Part shown: piece by piece, positions 35,150 to 47,020 of the stretch
How the letters are laid out: every line of letters starts with the position of its first letter
How positions within the stretch are numbered: position 1 is the stretch's first letter
Origin: Sinotaia quadrata
Taxonomy: Eukaryota; Mollusca; Gastropoda; Architaenioglossa; Viviparidae
Reading direction: 5' to 3'
Assembly (NCBI GenBank): GCA_028829895.1
Contig: CM054177.1
Span: 39,429,564 to 39,493,563, forward strand
DNA: 64,000 nt
Made by a program: the position numbers and the translations under genes
Notes under the pieces: generated by a model
Seen by the model: the letters and a program-made list of their open reading frames with translations, nothing else
Databases searched by the model: none
What the model was told of the DNA's origin: nothing

Positions 35150-35600
35150 TAAAAAAGAAAGTTAACTCTACGTCATTCTGAGCGAGTTATCCGTACCGAG
35201 TGCACGCATCAAGCTGCGGCAGTATTGGGTATCACTCATTTATGTCGGATGAACTCCTAATCGTGCAGAAATAAGCAATATTTCTTGATGTTATCGTGGC
35301 TAAAATTACCTTACAATCGTATTTTCGCAATTTTTTTATCACTATAATTGCGACCAAACTTATGCAATTTCCTAGCTTCTAGCAGTCTCGCTGGATCTCC
35401 TGCTCTTACCACTACAGCTATGACGTCACGCATTCTGAACGGCAAAAATAGAACCAGATCTGTTCTCAAACATACCTTTAATCATACGTAATAAAATCAT
35501 AATGAATTGTGGAAATAGGATCCGACCAATCCCAGATCAATCAATCAATACATGTTGACTATTAAAATTGTGACGTCATACAGCAATACACTGCACGCGT
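35150..35600. promoter_or_regulatory. CpG-containing block with two perfect CREs
   Basis: TGACGTCA occurs at 35421-35428 and at 35571-35578, with half-sites such as ACGTCATT near 35170. CpG is more frequent than in flanking DNA between about 35165 and 35430. No reading frame or transcription start can be assigned. A bZIP-bound regulatory element is possible but unproven. Confidence 0.28.
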
Positions 35601-36640
35601 ATGTTAGTGCTCCAAACAGTTGCCTAAAACGAGTGTATAGTTTATCCTCAACTGATAAACCTATGGTAAAAATGTGGTGGTATATTATTTCTTGACACAA
35701 AGTCATAACGTATGCACTCATACACGCGACAGAAACGTTTATGTACGTACGCACGTGGAGTCTCTCTCACATACACGCACGGTAAACACTAAAATACATA
35801 CAATAAAAGGTCTTCTTAAACAGGAATTCAAAGTCTTCTTAAGCAGATGTACAGACTGAGCCAATATAAAGTCAAGCAGGCGTACAGAGCAAATAAAAAA
35901 GTATCTTTTGAATTATTACATTCTAATGAATGCTATTTTATAAACGATTCATACAGGAGTTCCCTCGTGTGGATACAGTAAAGAAGTACTTCAGGTTTAG
36001 GCGCTGTATTACATACTTCATTTTTATGATGATGACAGAGATGATATTACACAATTATGGGTTTTCTTCACTAGAGCAAAACAGACTTTAGTTACCACAA
36101 TTACATATTTTCTAGTGCTGATCAGTTTAGAGAAACACTTCTCACAAGTCTGTCACCCACGATATTAGAAAGAAATAATGTTTTCAATGTATTTCCACCC
36201 CCACAGCTAGATTTGTTCCTTTAGCGTAGCTCTAATTGAATTGCTTCTACATCAGACATATCATTTCTATTTTTCGCCCTCATTTTTATGCATTTTACTG
36301 TTACTGTATCACGTGTTCCTTGAAGTTCTAGTACAGCGCGTTCTGAATTTCCTGGAACAAATTCGTCTTCAAGCGCCTACATGAATACCATTTACTTCAA
36401 ACATAATAAACTAAACTGTACCGAATTTGCAGATAGAGAGACAGTTAGATACAAACATAATAAACTAAACACTGCTGATTTGCAGATAGAAAGAGAGACA
36501 GCTATATACATACATACATGCATATTGACATTCTTTTCATGACTATGTGGTACCTTTCTTAAATCTCACAATGACGTCCTTGTGAAAGTTTTCTCTGAAT
36601 CAAGTTACAGTCAGGTTTGTGTAAACAGCATTTCTCTCTC
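35601..36640. other. unique DNA
   Basis: A duplication with ACAAACATAATAAACTAAAC occurs near 36398 and 36452. No gene is recognised. Confidence 0.4.
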
Positions 36641-37145
36641 TATATAGGAATTTGTGTAAATAGCAATTATCTCCCTACATTTGTATTTGTATAAATAGCA
36701 CCCCTCTTTTGGTATTTTTATAAATAGCACTCCTCTACTACATTGATATTTGTGTAAATGGCACACCTCTACTACATTGATATTTGTGTAAGTGGCAACC
36801 TCTACTATACATTGATATTTGTGTAAATGGCACACCTCTACTATATTGATATTTGTGTAAATGGCACACCTCTACTACATTGATATTTGTGTAAATGGCA
36901 CACATCTACTACATTGATATTTGTGTAAATGGCACACCTCTACTACATTGATATTTGTGTAAATGGCACACCTCTACTACAATGATATTTGTGTAAATGG
37001 CACACCTCTACTACACTGATGTTTGTGTAAATGGCACTCCTCTACTACATTGATATTTGTGTAAATGGCACACCTCTATTACATTGATATTTGTGTAAAT
37101 GTCACACCTCTACTATACATTGATAGTTTTGTAAATGGCACTTCT
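36641..37145. repeat. 34-bp minisatellite array
   Basis: About 14 copies of TGATATTTGTGTAAATGGCA plus CACCTCTACTACAT. Divergence rises towards the left edge, where units lose the CTACTACAT part. Confidence 0.94.
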
Positions 37146-37565
37146 GCCTACCCTCTATACTTTCCTTCTCTTTACTTCAAGCTATTGACTTTAGGAACGT
37201 GATTTTAAAACTCATAAAAATGTCGTGAAATTAAGCGTTACGTTTTTGTTCTTATTTAAAGCAATCAGACTAAAAATTAACCTAAATCCTTTGATTTCAG
37301 CAAATATATTTGTGTATTTACTGCTGTGAAGAGCATAATTTATTTTACATTTACTTTCACTTCACTTTCCTTTTCACACAGCATTCCTTGCGACGTTTTG
37401 TATAAAGGCTTAGCTAAAGTAATCACTAACTATTCTCAAGGAGATTATTTTTCCATGAAAGAACCCTTAACCAAATCTCATTCACTCTGAAATGGGATGC
37501 AAATATGGCTACGCGTCGAAAAAATCTCACTTTGGTATAGAAACCTATTAACACTACAATTCGAA
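37146..37565. other. unique DNA
   Basis: No feature recognised. Confidence 0.4.
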
Positions 37566-37925
37566 ACAGTTCATCTCTGAAATGGAATACAATTAACATT
37601 ACACGTGATACAGAAGTTCACCTTGAAATGGAATACAATTAACATTACACGTGATACAGAAGTTCATCTGAAATGGAATACAATTAATATTACACGTGAT
37701 ACAGAAGTTCACCTTGAAATGGAATACAATTAACATTACACGTGATACAGAAGTTCATCTGAAATGGAATACAATTAACATTACAAATGATACAGAAGTT
37801 CATCTGAAATGGAATACAATTAACATTACAAATGATACAGAAGTTCATCTGAAATGGAATACAATTAACATTACAGGTGATACAGAAGCTCATCTTGAAA
37901 TGTAATGTAATTAACACTACATGCC
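37566..37925. repeat. 45/47-bp minisatellite array
   Basis: About eight copies of GAAATGGAATACAATTAACA plus TTACACGTGATACAGAAGTTCATCT. Units ending CACCTT are two bases longer and alternate with CATCT units in the left part. The right part is uniform at 45 bp, hence 15-codon open repeats on both strands. Confidence 0.94.
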
Positions 37926-38225
37926 GATATTTCAACTGCCGTTACCGTTGATGTCCCTTATCCATGTGGCAATTAAAATTTACTTTGAACTTGAGGAGTA
38001 CTCAAACATATGTGTATATTAGTTATATTGTATATTTTGTTATCTTTACGAGGGAAGTTAGAAAGTGGTACTATTAATCCAATTTGTATGTTGCGCCTGT
38101 ATACACACGAATGCGTGATGCCAAAGCAGTCAGGAGTTGTAAATTGGGCGTTTCAAAGCTGTTTTCGTCAGTGAAAGAATGATGGAAGACTCATTTCCGG
38201 TTGCGGGAACAATTCTTGAATTTTC
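37926..38225. other. unique spacer
   Basis: No feature recognised. Confidence 0.4.
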
Positions 38226-39015
38226 TAGTTTTATTGAACTTCACTCTATCACACCGATACACGCACTGTTTCTATGTGTACACACTCACACTAAGACACG
38301 CACTCACCAAGTATGTACACACACATGCATTCTTCCAGTGTGTACACACTCACACGCACTCTTCCAGTTCATACACACTCGCATGCGTTCTCCCGGTGTG
38401 TACATCGACACATGTATTCTTCCATTGTGTACGCACTAACACGAACTCACTCAGTACGTACACACTCTTCCACTGCGTCCGGTGACACACACATTCTCCA
38501 TGTAAGTACACCTACTCACGCACTCTTTCACTACGTACATAGACACTCGCATTCTTCCAGTTCATACACTCCTTCACTGCGTACATAGACACTCGCATTC
38601 TTCCAGTTCATACACACTCACACACAATCTTCTAGTGAGTACATGTGCATGCATCTACACGCAATCTTCCAGTGCGTACACACTCACACGCATTCTTCCA
38701 GTGCGTACACACTCACACGCATTCTTCCAGTTCATACACACTCACACACAATCTTCTAGTGAGTACATGTGCATGCATCTACACGCAATCTTCCAGTTCA
38801 TACACACTCACACACAATCTTCTAGTGAGTACATGTGCATGCATCTACACGCAATCTTCCAGTGCGTATATTGTTACATGCATTCTTCCAGTGCGTACAC
38901 ACTCACACGCATTTTTCCAGTTCATGAACACGCATTATCCCAATGTGTACACCTACACACGCACTTTTACAGCGAGTACACCTATAAACGCATTTTCGTT
39001 TGATTCACTGCTAAC
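38226..39015. repeat. ~31-bp minisatellite with higher-order units
   Basis: The basic unit is CACACTCACACGCATTCTTC plus CAGTGCGTA. A longer unit containing TCTAGTGAGTACATGTGCAT occurs three times (about 38632, 38756 and 38820), so several basic units have been amplified together. Confidence 0.88.
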
Positions 39016-39084
39016 GTACTTTTTCAATGCATACCTCCTTTTGCACTAAGAACTTGTACGTTTGAGAATATAACTTATTTCATT

Positions 39085-39312
39085 CTAAGGACTGTCCAGA
39101 GATGCCAATTTTTTTTGCACAAAGACCACACTGTCCAGAGATGTCAATTTTTGCACAAAGACCATACTGTCCAGATATGTCAATTAGTTTGCACTAAGAC
39201 TATACTGTCCAGAGGTCAGTCATTTTGCACTAAGACTATACTGTCCAGAGACGTCAGTCATTTTGCACTAAGACTATACTGTCCAGAAACATCAGCTATT
39301 TTGCATTAGATT
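39085..39312. repeat. ~38-bp minisatellite
   Basis: Six copies of TTTGCACTAAGACTATACTG plus TCCAGAGATGTCA; length differs by 1-3 bases between copies. Confidence 0.92.
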
Positions 39313-40391
39313 ATGTACTCGTTAGAATATAAAAAAAAAATAATTCTTTAAAATGTCAGTCATTTTATACTACATACTTGAGAATGCCAATTATTTCTGC
39401 ACTACTGTCGCCGCTATACTCTGGGGTGACTTTGTAATAATGACTTATACCAACTCTGTATAATTAGCTATGATACATCTACAAGTGCCGGTGCAGAGTA
39501 TGGGTCACTGGTTAAATATGTATATCTGCAACTGTTACGCTGATATACTGGTACGTCGCCAATATGGCTCCGCCCCCAACTCAGAATCAGCTGAGATTTA
39601 ATGTTTATGAATAATTATATATATATATAGAAACGATTATAATTAAACGAACAGAGGACAAGACGTAATCATTACATTATCATTTGAACTACGAAAATAA
39701 CGATAGAACTAACAAACACGCGTTTTAAAATAATAACAAGAAATTTAATAAAAGAAAAAGTTAACAAGATTTAGAAAATTCAGTTCATCCTAAGCCAGTT
39801 CATTTGTACTGAAGTCACGTTCCGGATGGGAACTTAGCTTATGTATTGAAATAACGTCAGTCTGGTAGACTTGAATTTTGCCAGCCAATAGATCGGCACG
39901 TCCCAATTCAGCCGGGACAAGTAGAACGGCCACACAGGCACAGCCACACAGGCAAACCACAGGCAGCTATAAACGAGCAGCCGAGAATACACAATAACAA
40001 GAAAAAACCCTGCAACACAAACAATTGCAAAGCCTAAGTGTCCAGTCCAGTGCTCGATTAATAATTACTAAGTTTGGCATAGGCCTCTGAAAGGAAGAAT
40101 ATTAATATATTCATAAATAAAACATAGTATATAACATCCTAATAAAACTTAACCATTCACACAAATACAAAGACGCTTTTACCTATATAGCCAGGGTTTT
40201 CTTCTCTCATATACGACCCAGTATTGTTTTGGGCGGACTACCCTTTCAGTCGTCACCCTCAGACGATTTTTCAGGAAGTAGTGAAGATAACATTTTCACT
40301 GTGGTTTTTATTACCCTGCTTAGACCAGCTTCTGACCTGTTCAATTCATTAGCTCTAAGATGATTATGTCCCTCTAACAACTCTAACCACC
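39313..40391. other. unique DNA, CpG-containing from 39.5 kb
   Basis: GTCGCCAATATGGCTCCGCC (about 39552-39572) looks like a CCAAT/GC-box cluster, and GCCAATAGATC occurs near 39890. A 65-codon minus-strand open frame at 40246-40443 runs into the hAT element and is not a recognisable protein. The G+C and CpG are higher than in neighbouring minisatellites, and the same composition resumes at 40890-41000 beyond the hAT insertion. Confidence 0.35.
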
Positions 40392-40888
40392 CGCTAAGCC
40401 AGGGGTCGGGAACCTTTTTGTCTGAGAGAGCCATGGACACCACATATTTTGAAAAGTAATTCTGTGAGAGCCATACATTATGTTTAAAACTAAAAATTCA
40501 AGTAAATGTGTGCATTTTGCGTAATTTCAGCACTAAAAGTACAATAATTATGTCTCTGAATTCTTTTTAATAACATTGTTATGCTGTTGCTAATCAATAA
40601 TGAGTATTTCTTACCATTAATGCAACTTCTGGTGCTGCATGGCTTTGCTGATGGCTTTGTAGTCTGGTTGATACGTGGTGAGGTTAAGCTTCATGCAGGC
40701 GTTGAGACTTTAGTAGACTTTAGCTCATTTGTAGAATGAAATATTGATATGCAAATAATATGTAGATCAAAGGAGTCTAAAGAAACATTTTTTTTTTATA
40801 ATCCAACATTTGTCTGCGAGCCAGATGCAGCCATCAATAGAGCCACATCTGGCTCACGAGCTATAGGTTCCCGACCCCTGCGCTAAGC
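40392..40888. mobile_element. non-autonomous hAT element with perfect TSD
   Basis: The element occupies 40400-40880 (481 bp). Its terminal inverted repeats are perfect over 16 bp (CAGGGGTCGGGAACCT). It is flanked by identical 8-bp duplications CGCTAAGC at 40392-40399 and 40881-40888, the TSD length of the hAT superfamily. Subterminal GAGAGCCAT and CTGGCTCACGAG motifs recur. It has no transposase, so it depends on an autonomous relative. The perfect TIRs and TSD suggest the youngest of the three hAT copies here. Confidence 0.95.
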
Positions 40889-41180
40889 GTACACACTGAC
40901 CACACGCTGACCGCCGCGCTCGCAGACTTCAAACACCGCAGACATCAAACGCCAGTCCCTAAATCTTCTACACATGTCTCTCATTCATTTCAGGGCTTCC
41001 CTTCTCTGTAAACAGGACGCAATACGCACTCATTCCACAAATGAAAATTTATATAAAATATATATGTGGGAATATTTTCCCATCATACAACAACTACAAA
41101 CAACAATGAATTAAAATGTCAATCACTTTTTCAGGGCACCACAGTGCTCCTCCAAGTCACAACATACACACATATTCACA
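40889..41180. other. unique DNA, G+C-richer at the left
   Basis: About 100 bp of CpG-containing sequence (ACCGCCGCGCTCGCAGAC) continues the block interrupted by the hAT element; no gene is recognised. Confidence 0.35.
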
Positions 41181-41210
41181 CACGCATATATATATATATA
41201 TATATATACT
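41181..41210. repeat. short (TA)n tract
   Basis: About 12 TA units. Confidence 0.9.
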
Positions 41211-41934
41211 AAATTATGGGAAATCCATCCACATATAATTATTTTAACATCATTATCATTCTAACCTATAATTTTAAGATGATGTGTTATTTGTAATTTT
41301 TATAAATCATAATGTTATGATAAAGTTTATTTCTGGAAGTTAAAGTCCAGGATGGACCAAAATGGAGGGGAGATAAGTTGTTTTGACCGATCTGCGTTTA
41401 TATATTTGATATAATAATGCTTTATTACAAAATCACCCCATAATACCACGCGAGAAAGCATAACTGAACTTTCACTTGTAATACTTCTTGAATAGAAATT
41501 AATACTTCAGCAGAGTGCACTCCTTGAATAGGAGTTGAAATATTAATTTCTTGATGTTTTAAAGGATTCTGGGATTCAGCACCAGCATCTGATGAAATAA
41601 TATTTTAATAACGTGTTTTATAATATTGGAAGTGTGTGCAAAATGCTTTCTTCTGGTTGCTTCGTTTTATTCTATAATGAGCAGCCAGTGTAAATGTTGG
41701 TAACACTGTACTACTGTTACTAACTTGCATTTGTCTTGAAATTATTCATGAAAAATATGATTATGTTCATATTTTTATTTTCCCCACAGGCGAAAGAGAA
41801 TGGTCCATAACATATTTATCTCCAAAGTAATTTTCAAGAGTTTTCGATCATCGAAATGCGCCCGACTGGCAACGGATTGTTTTCAATTTCACTAAATTAA
41901 TTATTAACAGCTGTCTCTTGCTTCTTCATTTTAC

Positions 41935-41935
<1 letters not shown>
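41211..41935. other. AT-rich unique DNA
   Basis: Two related segments, TACTTCTTGAATAGAAATTAA and its TCCTTGAATAGGAGTTGAA neighbour (about 41490-41545), are seen. No gene is recognised. Confidence 0.4.
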
Positions 41936-41990
<55 letters not shown>

Positions 41991-42058
41991 CTCTCTCTCT
42001 CTGTGCGTGTGTTTGTGTGTGTGAGAGAGAGAGAGAGTGAGTGAGTGTGAGTGAGAAC
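41936..42058. repeat. compound (AC)n(TC)n / (GT)n(GA)n tract
   Basis: ACACAC is followed by CTCTCT, then GTGTGT, then GAGAGA. The two halves are roughly reverse complements, so the tract can fold as an imperfect hairpin. Confidence 0.93.
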
Positions 42059-43075
42059 AGTCTGCTTTGTTTTCTCCTTGTTTCTAAGATAATCAGCTTG
42101 TTTAGATCCGGCTGTTGGAGTATCGCCATGCGCCCTAGGACAACTGGATTTGTGCCGGAGTAGATATTTTAATTTCAAGTATTGCTTTCTGAGCACTAAA
42201 AGTTTGGTCATGCTAGGAAAACATATTAGTTTCATTGGTTGTTTTAAATTACTGCATTGCTTAGCACTAATATGATTTTCCTTGAAAACAAGTGATGAAT
42301 ACTACTTTCACAAGAGAGACTATTGATCGCTTTCGCAGCCCCACACAAGACTTACCCTATGCTTGCTAAAACCATCCAAAGGATAAGTTGAATATTATAT
42401 GCAATATACACCACGACAATCTGAAATGATGATGAACACAAACATAAAAAAATCTTCGTCTGTCAAATTTCTTGTAGGGTGAGTGCACATGATTACATTG
42501 AACATTTATTAACGTGGTTTTATGTTTAACAAGCAAGGAATATTTTTAGTAGCCACACTGCTTGCACATGAGATATTGGAGTTTAATTTAATTTAATTTT
42601 AATAAATCAGTCAAGCGTACGGTCTTCGTGTTTTCAAAATAAAGTCTTTTCCTATTAGATTAGTTAGCATGCACAACAATAAAATAACAAATAATAAGAG
42701 TGCAAAGAAAAGAATGCATGCGAAACAGGACAGTTACTTTTACAAATCTAAAAAATTATTATTAATATGAATTAGAAAATGCATTAATGCAGATCATGAA
42801 ATATATTTGCTTGATGAATTTGACTTTATACTTATGAGTTTGGGGAAGGGGAGATAGAGTACCGCTTTTGCCCACATTACACTTTCATTACAATAGCAGT
42901 TCAACTCATAATAATATTTTTAACTTTAGTAAGTCAATATCTTAACTAATAATATCTTAAACTTTAAATATTTTAAATCATTACCAAAGTAAGTGATGCT
43001 TCAAACTTGCAATAGTTTAACTTTAACACTTAACTTGTTTTTTTCAAACTCGGTCGATTATTCAACCTCTCATCT
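42059..43075. other. AT-rich unique DNA
   Basis: No feature recognised. Confidence 0.4.
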
Positions 43076-43079
43076 AACT

Positions 43080-43460
43080 TTTACTGGCCTTGGCCACTAA
43101 TAGGAAACCTGATACCTAACCGTCCATAAGAGCGGGCCATGGCTCCTTCGCCAAGGGAAGTTAGAACCGGATATAGAGTCTATCCGCCAAGGTTGGGGAG
43201 TATGGATAACAGATGGTAGGGGGGTTAAATAATAATAATTAGAGAAAGTATATTTAGAGTGTTGGGTACCATCTCTAGACGTCTCCTACATTGACAAATC
43301 GCCTATAGTAAAACTTCGCAAACCTGTTTGGAATCGTAAGTTACGGGCTCTATGGGGAACCTGAATTTTATAATTCAGACTTTTGTACCAGTGTGACGTT
43401 GTGCTGGGAGAAGTGCAATATGCTAATTCTCCACCACCCCAGGCTGCTCGTAACCTTAGG
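43080..43460. other. G+C-richer block, unidentified
   Basis: The segment contains AAGAGCGGGCCATGGCTCC and CTATCCGCCAAGGTTGGGG and stands out from AT-rich flanks. It has no long open frame and no polymerase III boxes that I can find. It could be a dispersed repeat or part of a non-coding exon. Confidence 0.2.
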
Positions 43461-44560
43461 CTAACCCCCTAAACAAACCTTCATGTGCATTCTACACTTG
43501 TAGTGGTCAGTTAATTTCATGAACGAGAGTGAGTGAGAACGATGGTTAAATCTTTCTTTTCATCTGTAAGCTCGTCTTAATGGATGCATGTGATGTCAAT
43601 TATGCACAATATAGTATCCGATGCCTTAAAATTTAACATTCTGTAGATTGGCATTTAGTGGTTAAGAAATAGGCCTTCCTTGACCCTTCACTCAATCACC
43701 TTATTTATATACTACCTGGCCAGCTTGAAGATGGTCCTGCCGACCCCCTTTTACCTGGACTATATGACAGAAAACTGTCACATAAAAGTCACAAGCGAGT
43801 CCCACTTTAGCCACAAGATTGGAAGGACAGTTTTAACCACCTCAGAAAGACAACTGCTTATGTACTTACAACTCGTTTTTGATGATGAGCTTCGAAATTT
43901 ATTTCAACTAAAACCTAGACATTTCATTTGTTTCTAATCCATTGTTTAATATTCTTATTAAATTATCTATTAGATAGATAGATAAATAGATAATAACGAA
44001 TATGTATCGCTTTAATTCGCCTTAGTGATAAAAATATAACATTTACCCAAAGGCAAATAAACCTGCCTGACGAGATCTAAATTTGCTACTCATTCCAGTA
44101 ACTATTCCAACTTCTACTATCCTGAGCCATAATGTGGAGTAAAGTAATTTAGCCCCTGATAAGTACAGTACTTTAATTCTCTGCATAAGTCTAAAAATTA
44201 TTAACGAATCCACTATTAATGAAGAAGCCACACCAAAAATATAATAGCTACCCAGACCATCCAAGAAGCATCCTTGATGAAGTTCAAGACCATTCTGAAG
44301 CCAAAGAGTCTTCTCAAGTGCGACGCTGAGAACTCTATTGCAAACACAGTTCCATAACTTCACTAGTCAAATGAACAATATTCTCGCCGCAAATATCATG
44401 GAAGTAGTGCAACACGCATCGACACTTGAGGCTGAAAATGAGTATCTTGTGTTCTATTTTTAACACGCAATTTCTAACAGCAAAATGTCCTTTCATAGCA
44501 TCTGCTGTGCGTTTAGTTTTCTGAAGGACCATTATGAAACCCTGGGACTGCTACACGAGA
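43461..44560. other. unique DNA with unidentified open frames
   Basis: A plus frame (43680-43937, 85 codons) and a minus frame (44043-44363, 106 codons, overlapped by 44335-44532) lie in DNA of less extreme base composition. None shows a motif I recognise. A decayed transposon or pseudogene is possible. Confidence 0.25.
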
Positions 44561-46515
44561 GACTTTCTAAATAACTCAGTGAAGTAGTCACATCTTCATC
44601 TTTGACCTCCACGAATCTATCTGTCTATGTATCTTTCTATCTATCTAAATACTTATAATGCAATATTCCTCAGATTAATATGAATTGGTTCATTTTATCT
44701 TATTTTCATTTACATATATTCCCCTAATATAGTTTCCCATTGAAAAGAGTAAACAAAATTAGATTCTGACGTCCAATAATGAACTCTGCAGGTGAATGAC
44801 AATAAAAGTGAAGATAATCTTGACGCTTCAAACAAAATCTAACATAGCCATTATATTACAGATTTGATCAATATCAGAACATTATATTACTCAGATCATC
44901 TTAAAATGTGGGATGGAGGAAGGGATAAAAGGAAGTTTTCACATGGCCAGCTTTTATGTTGCATTGTCACATTCACGAAACAGAGACAACTTCAAAATAA
45001 GTACTCTCAAAACAACCAACAGTCAAGATGATTTGCTAAATTATTGCTCAAATTTTTACTTGCAATGTGACTTATAATCAAGCCTTCCAATAAAAAAATT
45101 CATTTATGTTCCTATCAATGCATTCATTTTAATTTTCCACCCGTCATGTGATTGACGCGTAATATACACATCATACTCTAGTTTTATATAATTCTGTTTG
45201 TTGGCATCAGGCTGTCAACTAATATTTTTATTTTCAGAGTTTCAAATTTATTTATCTGGATTCAAAATATATTTCTCGGAATTTAAGAGTACATGTACCA
45301 GTGCATCTTTGAAGGGTAGATGGATGGTGGATATAATGTACTAATAAATTTTTTATGCCAACTAAGAGTTAGTAAAAAAATAAAATTAGTATTTGTTATA
45401 AAATGTAACAAATAATTTTAATATAAATGCATAATGCATTGTCAATTATTAGTAACAAACATCAGTGACAAATACTGTCAGTTATTAGTAACAAACAGTT
45501 AAATATAATATACTTAATTTTAGTTGGCAGGTAAAATTTATATCTTTACTTTCTGAGCAGATTCATAATAGAAAGTTTTTCATAGCATTGATAAATTTCT
45601 GTCACTTCAAAAACTAAATTAACATAGTACTTGTAAAACATTTTATATTGTTGACTTGTTTTTTGTCCTTATTTGTTAACTTGATACTCTAAACTGCTCA
45701 GAATTTTGTAAAGTGCATTATATCTAATTTAATTACTATGTCACTAATCTCATGTACAAAATCTTCCTATTATTTACAGACTATTATAACTATTTTATCG
45801 TCTTGCCAGTTTTATTTGTACAAGTTATAGGAATCAGTTAGTCATTCACATAAATATATAACAGTTCTATTAACATTTTCAAGTCCAACTTCAGTATTTA
45901 TTATTTAACTTTATAAGATTTTTCTCTCATTAAATTAATTTTTGTGAAGGTTCCAAATATGTAATTTAGTTTTCAAAGTATACTGACAATGGGAAAGCCA
46001 AGCAGCAAATCCTGAGTTGTACATAAAGTGACTCATGAGAATGAAGAATCTTAAGGCTGCTTCAAGATTAAAGTTTTGTGTCTTTAAGAAAACTTTAACA
46101 CCTTATCAGTTGGGACAATACAAAAAAAAAACTTTTCACTGAATCAGAATGTGAATATTTATATGTTGTGATAGCACACAATTTACAATGTACTATGATA
46201 TACTCAAATTATAAGAGATCCTGACAAAATTGACAGAACTTGACACAACTGTTAGAAGATTGCACTTATCTTCACACACTTTTGTACACAACTGTTAGAA
46301 GATTGCATTTATCAGACACTTTAACTAAATTGTGAATATTTTGGTATCCTGGTACTTAAAATATTTTTTCTTAGTTTTTACTTCAATATATTTCTATGTC
46401 CATTGGCATTCACTCTACATTGAACTGACTGTTATTTTACGTTAACACTGTTACTTATAAATCTAATTACATAATTTGAAAAAAATATGTTTCAATTGCA
46501 TTTGATACCATGATT
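44561..46515. other. AT-rich unique DNA
   Basis: A two-copy repeat with TCAnTTATTAGTAACAAACA lies near 45440-45500, and a second with ACACAACTGTTAGAAGATTGCA near 46235-46310. No gene is recognised. Confidence 0.4.
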
Positions 46516-46520
46516 GAACA

Positions 46521-46880
46521 CAGCTAATTTTCACTTATGAAAGCTTTTACATTTTTTTTTTAGCTTTCATACATAGGCATAACAAAAGTATGAAACTGTT
46601 TCCTTTTTTTTTTAGTCATCAAAAGTAATTGCTTAATCAGCTTGGCAAGGTGTACAGTCTAGTAAATACTCATAAAAATCAAAAGGAAAAGCTGCCATAA
46701 TTTATTATGACTATGTATAAAAGCTAAAATTTTAGAAGCTTTCATATCTTAATTATACCTATGTCTGAAACTAAAGAAAAAAGTCAAAAGAATCACTTGA
46801 TTATGCTTATGCTTTAAAGTTAAAAAAAAAAGGAAACAGTTTCATATGATAAAGTTCTATAAGTGAAGGCTGACGAATGG
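46521..46880. mobile_element. foldback / MITE-like element
   Basis: A perfect 25-bp inverted repeat pairs 46589-46613 (TATGAAACTGTTTCC followed by T10) with 46822-46846. Outside it TTCACTTAT (46530) pairs with ATAAGTGAA (about 46859-46867). Inside, ACATAGGCATAA is matched by the complement of ACATAGGTATAA. The whole ~340 bp can fold back on itself. No target duplication was found, so the outer limits are approximate. Confidence 0.6.
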
Positions 46881-47020
46881 ACATACCAATAACAAGAAGT
46901 GACTAAAGTATTGAGAGCTAAATTAACGTTGATTATCTACATGTGTAAAAGTGTTAAGAGTGTTGTGGAACATTCTTCGTTGATTCTAATAACTGTGAAT
47001 GTGTTAGGAACAGTACCTGA
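46881..47020. other. AT-rich unique DNA
   Basis: No feature recognised. Confidence 0.35.

Noticed and set aside
36641..37145. 34-bp array as a centromeric satellite
   Set aside because: Only about 0.5 kb long and one of many unrelated arrays; nothing links it to a centromere.
38179..39049. His/Thr/Ser-rich plus-strand frames of 86-134 codons
   Set aside because: They overlap in all frames within a ~31-bp CA-rich minisatellite.
43080..43460. G+C-richer block as a SINE or rRNA fragment
   Set aside because: No polymerase III boxes, no A-rich tail and no recognisable rRNA segment.
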